Assembly: GCF_004216575.1 (NCBI RefSeq)
Contig: NZ_SGWW01000004.1
Span: 155,980-219,979 of the forward strand
Direction: 5' to 3'
DNA length: 64,000 bases
Source of the DNA: Microcella putealis
GTDB taxonomy: Bacteria; Actinomycetota; Actinomycetes; Actinomycetales; Microbacteriaceae
In this document: positions 1 to 9,003 of the stretch, in pieces
How the letters are laid out: each line of letters opens with the position of its first letter
Position numbering within the stretch: the first letter of the stretch is position 1
Translations under genes and position numbers: made by a program
The notes under the pieces: model-generated
Databases searched by the model: none
What the model was told of the DNA's origin: nothing
Seen by the model: only the letters and a program-made list of their open reading frames with translations

Positions 1-1
1 C

Positions 2-622
2 GTGCAATTGAGCGACTGGCCGCACCTCGTTCGCGAGCCGCAGAACGGCGCGAGCCACTACCTGCTGACGCTGCACGGCACGGGCGGCAACGAGACCGAG
101 GTCGCGACGCTCGGGCAGCACCTCGACCCGAACGCCGGTGTGCTGTCGCCGCGCGGCCGGGTCAGCGAGCACGGCATGACCCGCTGGTTCGCGCGGGTGA
201 CGGAGGGCGTGTTCGACGTCGACGACGTCATTGCGCGCTCTGCAGAACTGGCCGCGTTCATCCGCACCGCCCGCGAGCACTACGGCATTCAGGATGCGCC
301 GATCACCGCCGTCGGGTTCTCGAACGGCGCGAACATTGGCACCGCAACCGCGCTGCTGCACCCGGAGACGCTGACCCGGGTGGTCGCGTTCAGCGGCATG
401 TACCCGTTCGGCGACCGCGACCCGATCGGCGACGCGTCGGGCGTCGACCTCTTGCTGCTCAACGGCGCCGCCGACGCGATGGCGCCGACGGCGAGCGTCG
501 AGCACCTCGTGCTGCGCGCCGAAGCGCACGGCGCCCAGGTGGAGCGCCACATTCGCGCCGGTGGGCACGGCATCGACATGTCCGACGTCGCCGCGGCGCG
601 GGAGTGGCTCGCAGCGCGCTAA
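2..622 (+). CDS. alpha/beta hydrolase, phospholipase/carboxylesterase type
   Basis: A cytoplasmic serine esterase of about 206 residues, the usual length for small MhqD/YpfH-type carboxylesterases. The fold signature HGTGGNE lies near residue 25. The nucleophile elbow is GFSNG near residue 105. A later Asp (LNGAADAMAP) and His (GGHGID) complete a plausible Ser-Asp-His triad. The GTG at position 2 fits the family length, but an upstream start outside the window cannot be excluded. Its stop overlaps the stop of the convergent ATPase gene by 4 bp. The substrate is not evident. Confidence 0.8.
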   Translation: MQLSDWPHLVREPQNGASHYLLTLHGTGGNETEVATLGQHLDPNAGVLSPRGRVSEHGMTRWFARVTEGVFDVDDVIARSAELAAFIRTAREHYGIQDAPITAVGFSNGANIGTATALLHPETLTRVVAFSGMYPFGDRDPIGDASGVDLLLLNGAADAMAPTASVEHLVLRAEAHGAQVERHIRAGGHGIDMSDVAAAREWLAAR

Positions 623-1731
623 CGACTCGGCCAGCTCCACCTCGGGCCGTCGAAGCGGAGGCGGCCCGGGATCGTGGTCGCGGCGCCTGCGCGCTCAAGT
701 TCGATGCGCACGGCTGAGCCGCTGAGCGCGTCGACAAGCGGGGCCGCGTGCGAGATCACGACCACTTGGGTCGACTCGGCTGCACGCGTCACCAGATCGG
801 CGAGGGCCGGCAGCACGCTCGGGTGCAGGCTCGCCTCGGGCTCGTTGAGCACCAGCAGGCCCGGCGGTCGGGGCGAGAGCAGGGCGGTGGCGAGCAGCAG
901 AAAGCGCAGCGTGCCGTCGCTCAGCTCGCTCGCGTCGAACGGGCGCTTCACCGACGTTTGCTGCAGGGCAACGACGCCGATGCCACGGTCGTCTTCCAGC
1001 ACGGTCGCCCGAGCCCCGTCGAACGCGCGTGAGACGGCGCGCTGCAGCGCCTCGGCGTCACCCACCCGCAGCACGGTGGCGAGCGCGCCGGGCAGACCGC
1101 CGCCGTCACCATCGAGCACCGGCGTGTAGGTGACGGGCGCGGGGCGGCGCGCGGGAGCATCCGGATCGACACGCAGCGCGTCGAAGAAGCGCCAGCCGCG
1201 AGCGCGCTCGCGCATCGCGTAGAGCTCGGGCGCCGTGTCGGGGTCGGCGAGTGTGGCGAGCATCGACTCGGTGGGCTGGGGCTTCCAGGGGGCGATCGCG
1301 AGGTCACCGTCGGCGGCGCGCAGCCGCACCCGCAGCGAGCGTCGATCGGCGGCGATCGTTGACGGGCGCAGCGTCTCGCCAAACCAAACGGTCTCACCCT
1401 TCACCTCGGGGTCGAGGGGAAACGGGCTGACGCCCGGCTGCGGCATACCGAGGTCGATGGCGTACGACAGCTCATCGGCCGCGAAGCCCAGGCGAAGAGC
1501 GACGGGCTCCTGGCCGCGGCGCTCGCCCGCGTACAGGGCACTGCGCAGCCCACCCTCGGCGGCGAGGGTGCGCAGGGCGCCGTCGCGCACGATCGAGGCG
1601 AGCAAGCGCAGGGCCCGGTACAGGTTCGACTTGCCGCTGCCGTTCGGGCCGGTCACGACCGTGAGGTCACCCAGCTCGACAACGAGGTCGCGCAGCGACC
1701 GGTAATTCTCAACGGCGATGAGGCGCAGCAT
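619..1731 (-). CDS. AAA family ATPase, RecF/SMC-like
   Basis: A 370-residue ABC-type ATPase without membrane segments. It has a P-loop GPNGSGKS at residues 28-35 directly after an N-terminal strand typical of RecF/SMC heads. A signature-like ELSDGTLRF sits near 270, and a Walker B LLVLNEPEASLHP follows near 300 and is followed by an ISHAAPL switch region. This arrangement matches the stand-alone AAA_21-type ATPases often annotated as predicted ATPases. There is no linked nuclease such as a TOPRIM OLD domain and no partner gene, so a defence role is not supported. It converges on the esterase gene. The cellular role is unknown. Confidence 0.8.
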   Translation of the reverse strand: MLRLIAVENYRSLRDLVVELGDLTVVTGPNGSGKSNLYRALRLLASIVRDGALRTLAAEGGLRSALYAGERRGQEPVALRLGFAADELSYAIDLGMPQPGVSPFPLDPEVKGETVWFGETLRPSTIAADRRSLRVRLRAADGDLAIAPWKPQPTESMLATLADPDTAPELYAMRERARGWRFFDALRVDPDAPARRPAPVTYTPVLDGDGGGLPGALATVLRVGDAEALQRAVSRAFDGARATVLEDDRGIGVVALQQTSVKRPFDASELSDGTLRFLLLATALLSPRPPGLLVLNEPEASLHPSVLPALADLVTRAAESTQVVVISHAAPLVDALSGSAVRIELERAGAATTIPGRLRFDGPRWSWPSR

Positions 1732-1790
1732 CCGGGAATCGTAGTGAGCAGAACCGACAATTCGGTCGACCGGCGGGGTAGCGTCAGCAC

Positions 1791-2216
1791 ATGCGACGAC
1801 GGATGCTCACCTCGGGATTGGCGATGATGGCACTCGCGGGGGCGCTCGGATTGAGTGCGTGTGCGACGTTCGGAACCGACGAGGCTCAGGCACTGCTCGA
1901 CCGGCCGCAGGTCGATGGCGACGTGCCAGACAGCGACATCCTTGACGTGGAGAACACGGCTGACCTGGGCACATTTCGCTTCGTGGGCGAAGACGCCGAA
2001 ACGAATCTGCGCTTCTACCTCGCGCGCAGCCTCTCGGATAGCTATTGCGTGTTCGCCTATGCGCTTGACGACAGCGGCGCGGCAGGAGGGTGCGGCCCGA
2101 CCGGCGCGACCGTCACCGGACAGCTACCCGAGTTTCGACTCATCGCTGGAGGGCCCACACCCCCGGCGCCCGAAGGTTTTCGCGCTGTCGGCGGCGGGGT
2201 GTTCGTCAGGGAATAG
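1791..2216 (+). CDS. small secreted lipoprotein
   Basis: A 141-residue protein with an N-terminal signal (MRRRMLTSG followed by a hydrophobic stretch). The lipobox LSAC places the lipidated Cys near residue 24, so it is probably anchored to the outer face of the membrane. The mature part contains two further Cys residues (YCVFAY and GGCGPTG) that could form a disulfide. No family was recognised. A TAGCGT hexamer seven bases before the ATG suggests a leaderless transcript. The gene is transcribed divergently from the ATPase gene. Confidence 0.7.
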   Translation: MRRRMLTSGLAMMALAGALGLSACATFGTDEAQALLDRPQVDGDVPDSDILDVENTADLGTFRFVGEDAETNLRFYLARSLSDSYCVFAYALDDSGAAGGCGPTGATVTGQLPEFRLIAGGPTPPAPEGFRAVGGGVFVRE

Positions 2217-2260
2217 CGCCGCGACTCGCTGAGTGGCGGTTCCACGCGCCGCAATGCGCC

Positions 2261-3430
2261 CTAGCGCTCGAGGACGACGGCGAGGCCCTGGCCGACGCCG
2301 ATGCAGAGCGTGACGACGGCGACGCCCGAGCCGCGGCGCGCGAGCTCGTGGGCCGCGTGGCCGATGATGCGGCCGCCGGAGGCTCCGAGCGGGTGGCCGA
2401 TCGCGATCGCGCCGCCGTGAATGTTCACCGTTTCGGGGTCCAGCTGATCCCACAGGCGGATGCACGCGAGGCTCTGCGACGAAAACGCCTCGTTCAATTC
2501 GACAAACGACACGTCGGCCCAGGTGCGCCCGGCCTTCGCCAGCGCCCGGTTGGCCGCCTCGACGGGGGCGACCCCGAACACGTCGGGGTCGTTGCCGAAG
2601 GCCGCACGCCCGGCGATTCGGGCAAGCGGAGCCGCGTCTAACGCACCCTCTCCGCCGATGAGCACGGCAGAGGCTCCGTCGTTGATCGACGAGGAGTTGC
2701 CCGCGGTCACCGTGCCGTCGGCCGCGAACAGCGCCTTCAGCGAGCCGAGCTTTTCGAGCGTCGTGTCGTCGCGAATGCCTTCGTCGCGGGCGAGCTCGTG
2801 GCCGGCCACCTGGACGATCTCGCCGTCGTAGGCGCCGTTCGCCCACGCGGCGGCCGCAAGCGCGTGGCTGCGCAGCGCGAACGCGTCCTGGTCGTCGCGC
2901 GAGATGCCGTAGATCGTGGCGAGCTTCTCGGCCGACTCACCGTTCGAAATCGTCCACTCCTTCGGCAGCGCGCGATTGACCATGCGCCAGCCGATCGCGG
3001 TGTTCCAGAGGGTCGGGTTGCCGATCGCGGGGTACGGCTTCGGCGACTTTTCGAGCACGTAGGGGGCGCGGCTCATCGACTCAACGCCGCCGGCCAGGAT
3101 CACGTCGGCGTCGCCCGACTCGATAGCGCGCGAGCCCTGAATGACGGCGTCGAGCGACGAGCCACAGAGGCGGTTGACCGTGGTGCCGGTGACCGTCGTC
3201 GGGAAGCCCGCGAGCAGCGCTCCGAAGCGGGCAACATTGCGGTTGTCTTCGCCCGCCTGGTTGGCATCACCGAACACGACGTCGTCGATGCGCGCCGGGT
3301 CGAGACCCGTGCGCTCGACCGTCGCCTTCATGACGGTGGCGGCGAGGTCGTCGGGCCGCACATCGGCGAGCGCCCCTCCGGCGCGACCGAACGGGGTGCG
3401 CACGGCGTCGTAGATGAAGCTCGCGGTCAT
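2261..3430 (-). CDS. pcaF: beta-ketoadipyl-CoA thiolase (acetyl-CoA C-acyltransferase)
   Basis: A 389-residue thiolase. The nucleophilic Cys is in NRLCGSSLDAV near residue 88. The catalytic His is in the GGAIAIGHPLGASGGR motif and the second Cys in TLCIGVGQG near the C-terminus. The N-terminal motif NQAGEDNRNVARFGALLAG is characteristic of PcaF/PaaJ thiolases, which cleave 3-oxoadipyl-CoA to succinyl-CoA and acetyl-CoA. It lies about 50 bp downstream of pcaJ on the same strand, so the three genes probably form one operon for the end of aromatic-acid catabolism. A general acetyl-CoA acetyltransferase role is possible but less likely given the neighbours. Confidence 0.85.
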   Translation of the reverse strand: MTASFIYDAVRTPFGRAGGALADVRPDDLAATVMKATVERTGLDPARIDDVVFGDANQAGEDNRNVARFGALLAGFPTTVTGTTVNRLCGSSLDAVIQGSRAIESGDADVILAGGVESMSRAPYVLEKSPKPYPAIGNPTLWNTAIGWRMVNRALPKEWTISNGESAEKLATIYGISRDDQDAFALRSHALAAAAWANGAYDGEIVQVAGHELARDEGIRDDTTLEKLGSLKALFAADGTVTAGNSSSINDGASAVLIGGEGALDAAPLARIAGRAAFGNDPDVFGVAPVEAANRALAKAGRTWADVSFVELNEAFSSQSLACIRLWDQLDPETVNIHGGAIAIGHPLGASGGRIIGHAAHELARRGSGVAVVTLCIGVGQGLAVVLER

Positions 3431-3481
3431 CGCAGTCTCCTTAGGGCCGGGCGGGCAGGTGCGGACGGGCGGGTGCGCGCG

Positions 3482-4186
3482 CTACGCGCCATCGAACATC
3501 TCGAGTTCGAGCCCGGTCAGCTCGCGCAACTCGTCAAGCGTCGTCGAGCCGAACAGCTCGCGCACGCGGAAGCGGCCGCCGACCACGTCGAAGACGGCGC
3601 GATCGGTGTAGACGCGGGTGACGCATCCGACGCCCGTGAGCGGGTACGTGCACGACGCGACGAGCTTCGATTCACCCGTCTTCGTGAGGAGGTCGGTCAT
3701 GACGTAGACGTCTTTGGCGCCGATCGCGAGATCCATGGCGCCGCCGACCGCGGGAATCGCGTCGGGAGCTCCGGTCGACCAGTTCGCGAGGTCGCCCGAC
3801 TCGGAGACCTGGAAGGCGCCGAGGATGCAGAGGTCGAGGTGACCGCCGCGCATCATGGCGAACGAGTCGGCGTGGTGGAAGTACGCGGCGCCCGGCAGCT
3901 CGGTCACGGGCTGCTTGCCCGCGTTGATCAGGTCGGGGTCGACCTCGCCCTCGGCGGGGGCGGGGTCCATACCGAGCATGCCGTTCTCGGTGTGCAGAAT
4001 CACCTCGGAGCTGGGCGGCAGGTGATCGGCCACGAGCGTCGGCGCGCCGATGCCCAAGTTGACGTATGCGCCGTTCGAAATGTCGGCCGCGACGCGCTTC
4101 GCGAGGGCGGTGCGGTCGAGCCGGTCGGGCTGCGCGTGGCGATCATCGGATGCGCGGGGCGCGGTCGCGGTCTGCTGGTCGCTCAC
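3482..4186 (-). CDS. pcaJ: 3-oxoadipate CoA-transferase subunit B
   Basis: The beta subunit of a family I CoA-transferase, 234 residues from the chosen start. It contains NLGIGAPTLVADHLP and the catalytic glutamate motif HTENGMLGM, followed by the ELPGAAYFHHADSFAMMRGGH region typical of PcaJ/ScoB. The GTG at 4186 was chosen because it overlaps the pcaI stop as GTGA, which indicates translational coupling. The open frame extends 29 codons further upstream, but that stretch is arginine-rich and lies within pcaI. With PcaI it moves CoA from succinyl-CoA to 3-oxoadipate. Confidence 0.85.
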   Translation of the reverse strand: MSDQQTATAPRASDDRHAQPDRLDRTALAKRVAADISNGAYVNLGIGAPTLVADHLPPSSEVILHTENGMLGMDPAPAEGEVDPDLINAGKQPVTELPGAAYFHHADSFAMMRGGHLDLCILGAFQVSESGDLANWSTGAPDAIPAVGGAMDLAIGAKDVYVMTDLLTKTGESKLVASCTYPLTGVGCVTRVYTDRAVFDVVGGRFRVRELFGSTTLDELRELTGLELEMFDGA

Positions 4187-4941
4187 GAGGCACCTCCGGC
4201 TGACGCGCCGGCGCCCGCGAGCGGGGCACCGGCCAGGTCGACGCCGCCGACGAACTCGCTGTCGCGCAGCCACGGCCGCTCGCCGACCGCCACGACGCGG
4301 TTGACGAAGATGCCGGGGGTGACGACGGCCTCGGGATCGAGCGCGCCCACCTCGACGATCTCGTCGACCTGCACCACCGTCGTGCGAGCAGCGGTCGCCA
4401 TGATGGGCCCGAAGTTGCGGGCCGTGCGGCGGTAGACGACGTTGCCGAGCCGGTCGGCGGCGAGCCCCGAGATCAGGGCGACGTCGGCGTGAATCGGGTA
4501 CTCGAGCAGGTAGGTGCGGCCGTCGATGACGCGCTGCTCGCGGCCCTCGGCGAGCGGAGTGCCGACGGCGGTCGGCGAGTAGAAGGCGCCGATACCGGCC
4601 CCCGCGGCACGGATGCGCTCGGCCAGGTTGCCCTGCGGCACGAGCTCAAGTTCGAGGCGGGCCTCGCGGTAAGCGGTGTCGAAGTGCCAGGAGTCGCTCT
4701 GCCGCGGAAACGAGCAGACGACTTTGCGCACGCGACCTTCGGCGATGAGGCGGGCGAGGCCCACGTCGCCGCCGCCGGCGTTGTTGCTGACGATGGTGAG
4801 CTCGCGGGCGCCGACGTCGATGAGGGCGTCGATGAGCTCGACGGGCTGGCCGGCGCGGCCGAAACCGCCGACCATGACGGTGGCTCCGTCGGCGATGCCC
4901 GCGACGGCGGATGCGACGTCGGGCACGGTCTTATCGATCAT
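4183..4941 (-). CDS. pcaI: 3-oxoadipate CoA-transferase subunit A
   Basis: The alpha subunit of a family I CoA-transferase, 252 residues. Motifs VMVGGFGRAGQPVELIDAL, SNNAGGGDVGL and VVPQGNLAERIRAAG follow the PcaI pattern closely, as does KVVCSFPRQSDSWHFD, which supports 3-oxoadipate rather than acetoacetate as substrate. It is first in the leftward pcaI-pcaJ-pcaF set. The C-terminus is unusually rich in Ala and Gly (LAGAPLAGAGASAGG), an extension that is probably flexible. No pca regulator or ring-cleavage gene is visible, so upstream steps must be encoded elsewhere. Confidence 0.85.
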   Translation of the reverse strand: MIDKTVPDVASAVAGIADGATVMVGGFGRAGQPVELIDALIDVGARELTIVSNNAGGGDVGLARLIAEGRVRKVVCSFPRQSDSWHFDTAYREARLELELVPQGNLAERIRAAGAGIGAFYSPTAVGTPLAEGREQRVIDGRTYLLEYPIHADVALISGLAADRLGNVVYRRTARNFGPIMATAARTTVVQVDEIVEVGALDPEAVVTPGIFVNRVVAVGERPWLRDSEFVGGVDLAGAPLAGAGASAGGAS

Positions 4942-5088
4942 CGTCGCCCCCTCTCAGTTGTGCGCCTTGCGAACAGTAGTTCGCTCAACGGACAGTCTAC
5001 GGCGTGGCGGGGCGCGGCGAAAGAAGAGGAATCACGCGCGCGACGAGGTACTCCCGCACGCCAGCTCGTGCGCGCAGCCGGTGGCCGA

Positions 5089-5577
5089 CTACCGCGGCAG
5101 GTTCGCCTCGATCAGCGACACGATCGCGTCGTCGTCGGGCGCGGTGGTCGAGCGGAAGCGGTGCACCTCGCCGTTCGGCAGCACGAGGAACTTTTCGAAG
5201 TTCCACGCCACGGGGCCCGCGAGCCCCACGCTGTCTTTCGCGTGCACGAGTTCGGCGTAGAGCGGGTGACGCTTGCCGCCGTTGACCTTCACCTTCTCGG
5301 TCATCGGGAAGGTGACGCCCCACGTGGTGCTGCAGTATTCGGCGATCTTGTCCTCGCTCGAGAGTTCCTGCAGGAACTGGTTCGACGGCATGCCCAGCAC
5401 CGTAAAGCCGCGGCCCGCGTAGCGCTTCTGCAGCTCCTCCAACTGCTGGTACTGCGGGGTGAAGCCGCAGCGCGAGGCGACGTTCACGACGAGCACCACG
5501 TTGCCGGCGAACTCGCCGAACGTGGTCGCCCGGCCGTCGAGCATCGTGAGCGGAATGGAGTCGAGAGCGGCGGTCAT
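5089..5577 (-). CDS. glutathione peroxidase family thiol peroxidase
   Basis: A 162-residue peroxidase of the thioredoxin fold. The catalytic Cys is in NVASRCGFTPQY, and the family motifs GMPSNQF and WNFEKFLV supply the active-site Gln and Trp-Asn. It is the Cys-containing form, with a normal Cys codon rather than UGA. In bacteria such as actinomycetes these enzymes commonly use thioredoxin as reductant, so glutathione use is not implied. The ATG at 5577 gives the normal family length; the frame continues upstream for 27 codons without resemblance to the family. It likely detoxifies cytosolic organic or hydrogen peroxide. Confidence 0.85.
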   Translation of the reverse strand: MTAALDSIPLTMLDGRATTFGEFAGNVVLVVNVASRCGFTPQYQQLEELQKRYAGRGFTVLGMPSNQFLQELSSEDKIAEYCSTTWGVTFPMTEKVKVNGGKRHPLYAELVHAKDSVGLAGPVAWNFEKFLVLPNGEVHRFRSTTAPDDDAIVSLIEANLPR

Positions 5578-5676
5578 ATCGCCCACCGTAGGCGCCGGCG
5601 CTGGGCGGTCACCTCGTGTCGACCGAAAACTCACCCGACTTGACTGTGTGGCGACCACACAGTGTCTCCTAGAGCG

Positions 5677-5919
5677 ATGAGCACTCGCAGCCGCACCGTC
5701 GCGACGGTCTTCTCCACGTTCGGCACCGTCCTCTTGGCCACAGGGTTCGTCATGCTCGCGGTCGCCGTCACGATGATCGATGTCACCGCATCAGACGCCA
5801 ACATCGGAGCCGGAATCCTCGTCGTGGTCGGCACCCCCGTCGGCATCGCGGGCCTTCTCGGCATCATCGTGGGCGTGCTGGCACGCCTCAGCGCCCGCCC
5901 GTCACGCACCTCCCCGTAA
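5677..5919 (+). CDS. small two-TM membrane protein
   Basis: An 80-residue protein with two predicted membrane segments: one around residues 10-35 (TVLLATGFVMLAVAVTMI) and one around 45-70 (AGILVVVGTPVGIAGLLGII). It ends in a basic tail. The ATG at 5677 was preferred; a GTG at 5662 would add five residues. No family was recognised. It stands alone between the peroxidase gene, which is divergent, and the large fusion gene downstream. The hydrophobic pattern and codon use support a real gene, but nothing indicates its function. Confidence 0.6.
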   Translation: MSTRSRTVATVFSTFGTVLLATGFVMLAVAVTMIDVTASDANIGAGILVVVGTPVGIAGLLGIIVGVLARLSARPSRTSP

Positions 5920-5975
5920 CCTCCGCGCCGGCGTGTCCGCCGTAGAATCAGCGCGGACAAGCAAAGGAGCCACGG

Positions 5976-8939
5976 GTGTCGGACGCGATCTTCGACTACT
6001 TCACGCAGCTCGAATTACCGACTCCCACCCTCGGCGTCGATGAGGTGCAGCGCCTGTTCGCCGAACACTTCGGCGTCGACGTCGAACTCGCCCCGCTCGG
6101 CAGCCAGCAAGACCAGAACTTCCGGGTCTTCGCCCGCGGGTCAGACGAAGCGCTCGGGGTGCTGAAGCTCAGCAATCCCGCCTTCAGTGAGGCCGAGATT
6201 CAGATGCAAGACGAGGCGGCCGCCCGCGTCGCCGAGCGGCAACCCAGCCTGCGCATCCCGAAGCTCGTGGAAGGGCCGCGCGGCGCGATGTCGGCCTGGT
6301 GGCAGACGGGCGAGGGGCGCATCCATGCCCGCGTGATCGAGAACATCACGGGCTCGACGCTGACCGGTTCTGGCTACCTCGGCCCCGACGTGGTCGCCCG
6401 CATGGGCGAGCTGTCAGCCCGCGTGAGCGTCGCCCTCGCCGAGTACCGGCACCCGGCAGACGCCCGCGTCTTACAGTGGGACCTGCGGCACGCCGAGCGC
6501 GTCATCGACACCCTGCTGCCGCGCGAACCCGACGAGCAGGTGCGCGCGACTCTCGCCGCGGCGACCGCACCCGCGCTCGCCGCCCTCGCGCCCGTCGCCG
6601 AGCACCTTCCCGTGCAGGCCGGCCACTTCGACATCACCGACGACAACATCCTGCGGCCCGACGGCGAGCGCCTGCCCGACGCCGTCATCGACTTCGGCGA
6701 CGTGGCCGCCTCGTGGGCGGTCGGCGAGCTCGCCACCACCCTGTCGTCACTGTTGCACCACGACGGCGCGACCCCCGCGACGACGCTGCCGGCGGTTCGC
6801 GCCTTCCACGCGCTGCGCCCGCTGACCGGGCACGAGGTCGACGCGCTGTGGGCGCTCGTCACCCTGCGCGGCGTCGTGCTGGTGCTGTGCGGCCGCGAGC
6901 AGGTGCGGCTCGACGCCTCCAACGACTACGCAAGCGGCGCCCTCGACCGCGAGTTCCGGGTGTTCGAGGTCGCCTCCTCGGTGCCGCCGACCGTCATGGC
7001 CGCGGTCATCCGCCGCGCCCTCGGGTTGCCCGTCGCGGCATCCGACGCCACCGCCGGCGGGCAGGGTGCCGTGCCACTGCCGCCGTTCCGCGCGCCGGTC
7101 GCCCTCGACGCGGGCACCGTCTCGTCGCTCAACGACGTCGGGGCCTGGATGCACGCATCCGTTCTCGAGAACGCGGCCGCCGCCGCCCTCGCGGCCGGCG
7201 CCGACGTTGCGTACCTCCCGGCCTGGCAGCCGATCCTCACGGGTGCCCCGGCGCGCACGCCGGAGGAGCCGGCGACCGTGCCGACCGGCGTCACCGCCTG
7301 GCTTGCTGTCCCCACCATCCTCACCGGAGACGTGACCGTCGAGGGCGAGTCGCTCGTGGTGCACGGCGACGGTGAGGCGCTGGTGCTGAGCGGCGAGGGG
7401 GTGGCGGCTGCGGTCGGCGCGACGGCCGAGGCGAGCGCGACGGACGACGAGACGAGCGCGACGCGGGCGACGCTGCCGGCGCACACGCGCATCCTGATTC
7501 AGCGGCGCCCGCAGGGTGCGCCGCCTGCCCCCGCCATGGTGGCGGCGTCGCTCGCCCCCGGTTGGCGGGCCGTGCTGGGTGACCCGGCCGCCGCGCTCGG
7601 GCTCGCTGCCGCGCACGAGCCCGACAACGACCCCGCGGCCACTGACAACGCCCCCGACCCCCACGCGATCCTCGCCCGCCGCGAGCGCGTGCTCGCCGAG
7701 GTGCAAGAGCACTACTACGCCGCTCCCCCGCAGATTGAGCGCGGCTGGCGCGAGTACCTCGTCGACACGAACGGCCGCGTGTACCTCGACATGCTGAACA
7801 ACGTGACGTCGGTCGGCCACGCCCACCCGCACGTCGTCGAGGCCGCGCACCGGCAGATGCGTCTGCTGAACACGAACTCGCGGTTCCACTACGCGGCGAT
7901 CACCGAATACGCCGAGCGGATCGCGGCGAAGTTGCCCGAGCACCTCGACACGGTGTTCTTCGTGAACTCCGGCTCGGAGGCGGTCGACCTCGCCATTCGC
8001 CTCGCGATGGCCGCCACCGGCCGCCGCGACATCGTCGCCATGCGCGAGGCCTACCACGGCTGGACATTCGCGAGCGATGCCGTCTCGACCTCGATCGCCG
8101 ACAACCCGAACGCGCTCGAGACCCGCCCCGACTGGGTGCACACGGTGGACGCGGCGAACGCGTACCGCGGCACGCATCGGGGGGCGGATGCACACCGCTA
8201 CGCCCCCGAGGCGGTGGCCGTCATCGACGAACTCGCCGCAAGCGGCCGGCCCCCCGCCGGGTTCATCTGCGAGCCCTACTTCGGCAACGCGGGCGGTGTT
8301 CCCCTCCCCGACGGCTACCTGTCTCAGGTGTACGAGGCGGTGCGCCGCCACGGCGGTGTCGTCATCGCCGATGAAGTGCAAGTGGGTTACGGCCGGCTCG
8401 GCGGCTGGTTTTGGGGTCACGAGCAGCAGGGCGTGGTGCCCGACATTGTCGCGGTCGCGAAGTCGGTCGGCTCGGGCCACCCGGTGGGCGCCGTCATCAC
8501 GACGAAGGAGATCGCCGACAAGTACCGCACGGGCGGCTACTTCTTCGCCTCGACCGGCGGCTCGCCTGTCTCGTCGGTGATCGGCATGGCCGTGCTCGAC
8601 GTGATCGAAAACGAGTGCCTGCAGCAGAACGCGTGGCGGGTCGGGCAGCACCTGCGCCGCCGCCTCGAAGCCCTCATGGATGAGTACCCGATCATCGGCG
8701 CCGTGCACGGTTCGGGTCTCTACATGGGCCTCGAGCTGGTGCGCGACCGGTCGACGCTCGAACCGGCGACCGAAGAGACGGCGTTCATCTGCGACCGCCT
8801 GCGCGCGCTCGGGGTCATCATGCAGCCCACCGGCGACTACCAGAACGTGTTCAAGATCAAGCCGCCGCTGTGCGTCACGATCGAGTCGGCCGACTACTTC
8901 GCCGACCAGGTCGAAAGGGTGCTCGCGACCGGCTGGTAG
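5976..8939 (+). CDS. APH-type kinase / class-III aminotransferase-fold fusion
   Basis: A 987-residue two-enzyme protein. Residues 1-340 are an aminoglycoside-phosphotransferase-like kinase with catalytic loop HFDITDDN (H217, D219, N224) and the metal-binding VIDFGD. Residues about 340-540 form a linker rich in Ala and Gly. Residues 560-987 are a class-III PLP enzyme with the PLP lysine at K829 in VAKSVGSGHP and a DEVQVGYGR motif. The PLP part resembles the ethanolamine-phosphate and phosphohydroxylysine phospho-lyases (AGXT2L group) rather than ordinary transaminases. The inferred chemistry is phosphorylation of an amino alcohol followed by phosphate elimination. The GTG start has an AAAGGAG site upstream. 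Confidence 0.8.
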   Translation: MSDAIFDYFTQLELPTPTLGVDEVQRLFAEHFGVDVELAPLGSQQDQNFRVFARGSDEALGVLKLSNPAFSEAEIQMQDEAAARVAERQPSLRIPKLVEGPRGAMSAWWQTGEGRIHARVIENITGSTLTGSGYLGPDVVARMGELSARVSVALAEYRHPADARVLQWDLRHAERVIDTLLPREPDEQVRATLAAATAPALAALAPVAEHLPVQAGHFDITDDNILRPDGERLPDAVIDFGDVAASWAVGELATTLSSLLHHDGATPATTLPAVRAFHALRPLTGHEVDALWALVTLRGVVLVLCGREQVRLDASNDYASGALDREFRVFEVASSVPPTVMAAVIRRALGLPVAASDATAGGQGAVPLPPFRAPVALDAGTVSSLNDVGAWMHASVLENAAAAALAAGADVAYLPAWQPILTGAPARTPEEPATVPTGVTAWLAVPTILTGDVTVEGESLVVHGDGEALVLSGEGVAAAVGATAEASATDDETSATRATLPAHTRILIQRRPQGAPPAPAMVAASLAPGWRAVLGDPAAALGLAAAHEPDNDPAATDNAPDPHAILARRERVLAEVQEHYYAAPPQIERGWREYLVDTNGRVYLDMLNNVTSVGHAHPHVVEAAHRQMRLLNTNSRFHYAAITEYAERIAAKLPEHLDTVFFVNSGSEAVDLAIRLAMAATGRRDIVAMREAYHGWTFASDAVSTSIADNPNALETRPDWVHTVDAANAYRGTHRGADAHRYAPEAVAVIDELAASGRPPAGFICEPYFGNAGGVPLPDGYLSQVYEAVRRHGGVVIADEVQVGYGRLGGWFWGHEQQGVVPDIVAVAKSVGSGHPVGAVITTKEIADKYRTGGYFFASTGGSPVSSVIGMAVLDVIENECLQQNAWRVGQHLRRRLEALMDEYPIIGAVHGSGLYMGLELVRDRSTLEPATEETAFICDRLRALGVIMQPTGDYQNVFKIKPPLCVTIESADYFADQVERVLATGW

Positions 8940-9003
8940 CGGTGCCCAGCGCAACCCGCGTGACCCGATACGGCTCGAAAGACTTGAGAGGCAATCACCC
9001 CCA

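Noticed and set aside
619..1731. OLD-type anti-phage nuclease
   Set aside because: Only the ATPase part is present, with no TOPRIM domain and no partner nuclease gene.
5089..5577. Selenocysteine-containing glutathione peroxidase
   Set aside because: The active-site codon is a normal Cys codon and no in-frame UGA is present.
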